Below, piece by piece: positions 44,233 to 45,820 of a DNA stretch of 45,820 nt; position 1 is the stretch's first letter; every line of letters starts with the position of its first letter. The translations under genes and the position numbers were made by a program. The notes below the pieces were generated by a model. That model did not search any database and was not told where the DNA came from. It worked only from the letters and a program-made list of their open reading frames with translations. Source of the stretch: an uncultured Prevotella sp. (GTDB taxonomy: Bacteria; Bacteroidota; Bacteroidia; Bacteroidales; Bacteroidaceae); NCBI GenBank assembly GCA_900316015.1, contig ONBG01000026.1, positions 1 through 45,820 of the forward strand, read 5' to 3'.

Positions 44233-45636
44233 ATGAAAACGACCATTATTCTATTCGCCTTAGGCATCTCTATGTCCTCTGGCATCTACGCCCAGACAAA
44301 AGGGGGCGGTATCACTACGCAGATGCTCAACCAATGGAGATCATCTCAAAAGATGTCCATAGCCGACAAAGCACTGAGCAATGCGATTGCCAACAACAGT
44401 ATCGACAACCTCGCCGTCAACCATGACAACGATGCAGAGCTCGACACTTACTTTAATATTGAGACCCGTAAGCAAAGTATTACGGACCAAAAAAGCTCCG
44501 GTCGTTGCTGGATGTTCAGTGGATTGAACGTGCTGCGCAACAAATTCGCCCTCAAGAGCGACTCACTTGGGATTGAGTTCTCACAGGCTTATCTGTTCTT
44601 CTATGACCAATTGGAGAAAGCAAACCTCATGCTGCAAGGCGTCATCGACACAGCCAAGAAGCCTATTGATGACAACCGCGTTCAATTCTTCTTCAAGAGT
44701 CCCATCAATGACGGTGGTACCTTCTGCGGTATTGCCGACTTGACCGCCAAGTATGGTCTGGTTCCCAAGGAAGTCATGCCAGAATCCTATTCCTCAAACA
44801 GCACCAGCAAGGCATCCAGCCTTATCAAGTCGAAACTGCGCGAATATGGACTGCAACTGCGGGACATGGTCAACAAAGGAAAGAAAACGACTGACATCCA
44901 GGCTGCCAAGACACAAATGCTCGCACAGATATACAAGATGTTAGAATATACCATAGGCGTTCCTCCCACCAAGTTTACCTATGCTTTCAAGAACAGCAAG
45001 GGCAAAACGGTAACCCAAGTCAAGGAATATACCCCACAACAATTCTATCAGGAAGTTGTAGGAGCACCCTTAGAAGGCAGCTTTATCATGGTGATGAACG
45101 ACCCACGGCGTCCTTATTACAAGACTTACGAGGTGGAATACGACCGCCATACCTATGATGGACATAACTGGAAGTACCTGAACCTGCCGATGGATGATAT
45201 TGAACAGCTTGCCATCTCCTCATTGAAAGACGGGCGCAAGATGTACAGTTCGTATGACGTAGGCAAATTCCTTGACCGCAAGCGGGGCTATGCAGACACA
45301 GAGAACTTTGACTATGGATCGCTTTTCGGCACGACTTTCGGAATGGACAAGGCACAACGCATTGAGACCTTCGATAGTGGAAGTACTCACGCCATGACCC
45401 TTACGGCTGTGAACACCGATGCCAACGGCAAGGCTAACAAATGGAAAGTAGAGAATAGTTGGGGTGCGAGCTGGGGACAACAAGGATGCTTGATCATGAC
45501 CGATCGCTGGTTCCGCGAGTACATGTTCCGATTGGTTGTAGACAAGAAATATGTTCCAGAGAACCTTCAAAAAATGTTCGAGCAGAAACCTCTCATGGTC
45601 ATGCCTGAAGATCCATTGTTCTCAAATGATGATTAA
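44233..45636 (+). CDS. Exported bleomycin-hydrolase-type cysteine peptidase (C1B)
   Basis: A 467-residue papain-fold aminopeptidase of the C1B family. Residues 1-20 form a signal peptide (MKTTIILFALGISMSSGIYA) before QTKGGG, so it is exported, whereas most bleomycin hydrolases are cytosolic. The catalytic Cys92 sits in DQKSSGRCWMFSGLNVLR (with Gln86), His386 in GSTHAMTLTAVN and Asn408 in VENSWGASWG, the complete C1 triad plus oxyanion glutamine. The middle (about 190-300) is the hook region that blocks part of the cleft in C1B enzymes. It ends ahead of a strong terminator. Peptide trimming in the periplasm is the likely role. Confidence 0.92.
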   Translation: MKTTIILFALGISMSSGIYAQTKGGGITTQMLNQWRSSQKMSIADKALSNAIANNSIDNLAVNHDNDAELDTYFNIETRKQSITDQKSSGRCWMFSGLNVLRNKFALKSDSLGIEFSQAYLFFYDQLEKANLMLQGVIDTAKKPIDDNRVQFFFKSPINDGGTFCGIADLTAKYGLVPKEVMPESYSSNSTSKASSLIKSKLREYGLQLRDMVNKGKKTTDIQAAKTQMLAQIYKMLEYTIGVPPTKFTYAFKNSKGKTVTQVKEYTPQQFYQEVVGAPLEGSFIMVMNDPRRPYYKTYEVEYDRHTYDGHNWKYLNLPMDDIEQLAISSLKDGRKMYSSYDVGKFLDRKRGYADTENFDYGSLFGTTFGMDKAQRIETFDSGSTHAMTLTAVNTDANGKANKWKVENSWGASWGQQGCLIMTDRWFREYMFRLVVDKKYVPENLQKMFEQKPLMVMPEDPLFSNDD

Positions 45637-45650
45637 CTCTCCCTTCAAAC

Positions 45651-45691
45651 GATAGAGGTCCGGTGTGGGACCGGACCTCTATCCGTTTTTT
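45651..45691 (+). terminator. Strong intrinsic terminator of the C1B peptidase gene
   Basis: GATAGAGGTCCGGT (45651-45664) and ACCGGACCTCTATC (45670-45683) form a perfect 14-base-pair stem with loop GTGGG. CGTTTTTTAA follows. It is 15 bases past the stop codon. Confidence 0.93.
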
Positions 45692-45771
45692 AATTCCCTA
45701 AAAATATTCATAATCCATCATAGTGACTTATAACAGATTTACTTTACACCGTTTTAACATTTAAAATTAAG

Positions 45772-45820
45772 ATGGGAAGTAAAAAATCGAGACACAGAAC
45801 ATTTAGTGAGGACTTTGTTC
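45772..45820 (+). CDS. Partial 5' end of an unidentified gene, possibly transposase-like
   Basis: The ATG at 45772 opens a frame that runs off the window end. The 16 visible residues (MGSKKSRHRTFSEDFV) are basic and resemble the start of small helix-turn-helix transposase subunits such as IS3-type OrfA, where a basic stretch precedes a TFSEEF-like phrase. No terminal inverted repeat can be confirmed upstream. Confidence 0.35.
   Translation, partial: MGSKKSRHRTFSEDFV

Noticed and set aside
1-45820. tRNA, rRNA or riboswitch genes
   Set aside because: No cloverleaf, rRNA stretch or recognisable riboswitch core was seen while reading the intergenic regions, though a covariance search was not possible.

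Overview
The window looks like a chromosomal segment of a gut or rumen Bacteroidales, most likely Prevotellaceae (Prevotella/Segatella/Xylanibacter type). The reasons are the promoter form (TAnnTTTG -7 boxes, some with TTTG or TTG 19-21 bases upstream), a fused NuoCD inside an 11-subunit complex I, a Bacteroidetes-type mannan phosphorolysis operon, a BspA-like leucine-rich-repeat surface protein, and short peptides of the MKKxYxKP type. Genus is an inference from style, not from a database match.

Layout. 1-4160: start of an unreadable partial gene (minus), then glnS, a TPR protein and a DedA-family membrane protein on the plus strand. 4207-11203 (minus): a copper/silver-type RND efflux operon in the order HYC-type small protein, cusA, cusC, cusB, periplasmic HMA protein. 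11305-12597 (minus): MATE exporter. 12808-23001 (minus): nuoA-B-CD-H-I-J-K-L-M-N, complex I without the NADH-oxidising NuoEFG arm, closed by a strong hairpin terminator. 23429-29679 (minus): (gluco)mannan operon: CE7-like acetyl esterase, GH26 mannanase, GH130 mannosylglucose phosphorylase, GPH symporter, mannobiose/cellobiose 2-epimerase. A GH94 cellobiose phosphorylase (29879-32320, plus) is divergent from it. 32636-34839: secreted LRR protein and a 56-residue peptide. 34970-37001 (minus): NlpE-like lipoprotein, a 36-residue small gene and an AraC-family regulator. 37176-43044 (plus): efflux operon MFP - ABC-2 permease - ABC-2 permease - TolC - MFP with no ATPase. 43400-45636: an unknown membrane-anchored protein and a secreted bleomycin-hydrolase-type peptidase. 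The window ends in the first 16 codons of another gene.

How the genes work together. Acetylated (gluco)mannan fragments would be deacetylated and cut to disaccharides in the periplasm, imported by the symporter, epimerised (mannobiose to mannosylglucose), then phosphorolysed by GH130. Cellobiose from glucomannan would go to GH94. The complex I would couple reduced ferredoxin/flavodoxin-type donors to quinone. The copper pump passes metal between several Cys/Met/His-rich periplasmic parts.

The least explained parts are the AraC-linked ATPase-less pump with two paralogous adaptors and repeated AATATCGGAA sites in its promoter region, the 36-residue gene with its own ribosome site and UACG-loop terminator, a candidate small RNA antisense to nothing at 43101-43222, the LRR/56-residue peptide pair, and a set of four 22-base tandem repeats at 32345-32432.
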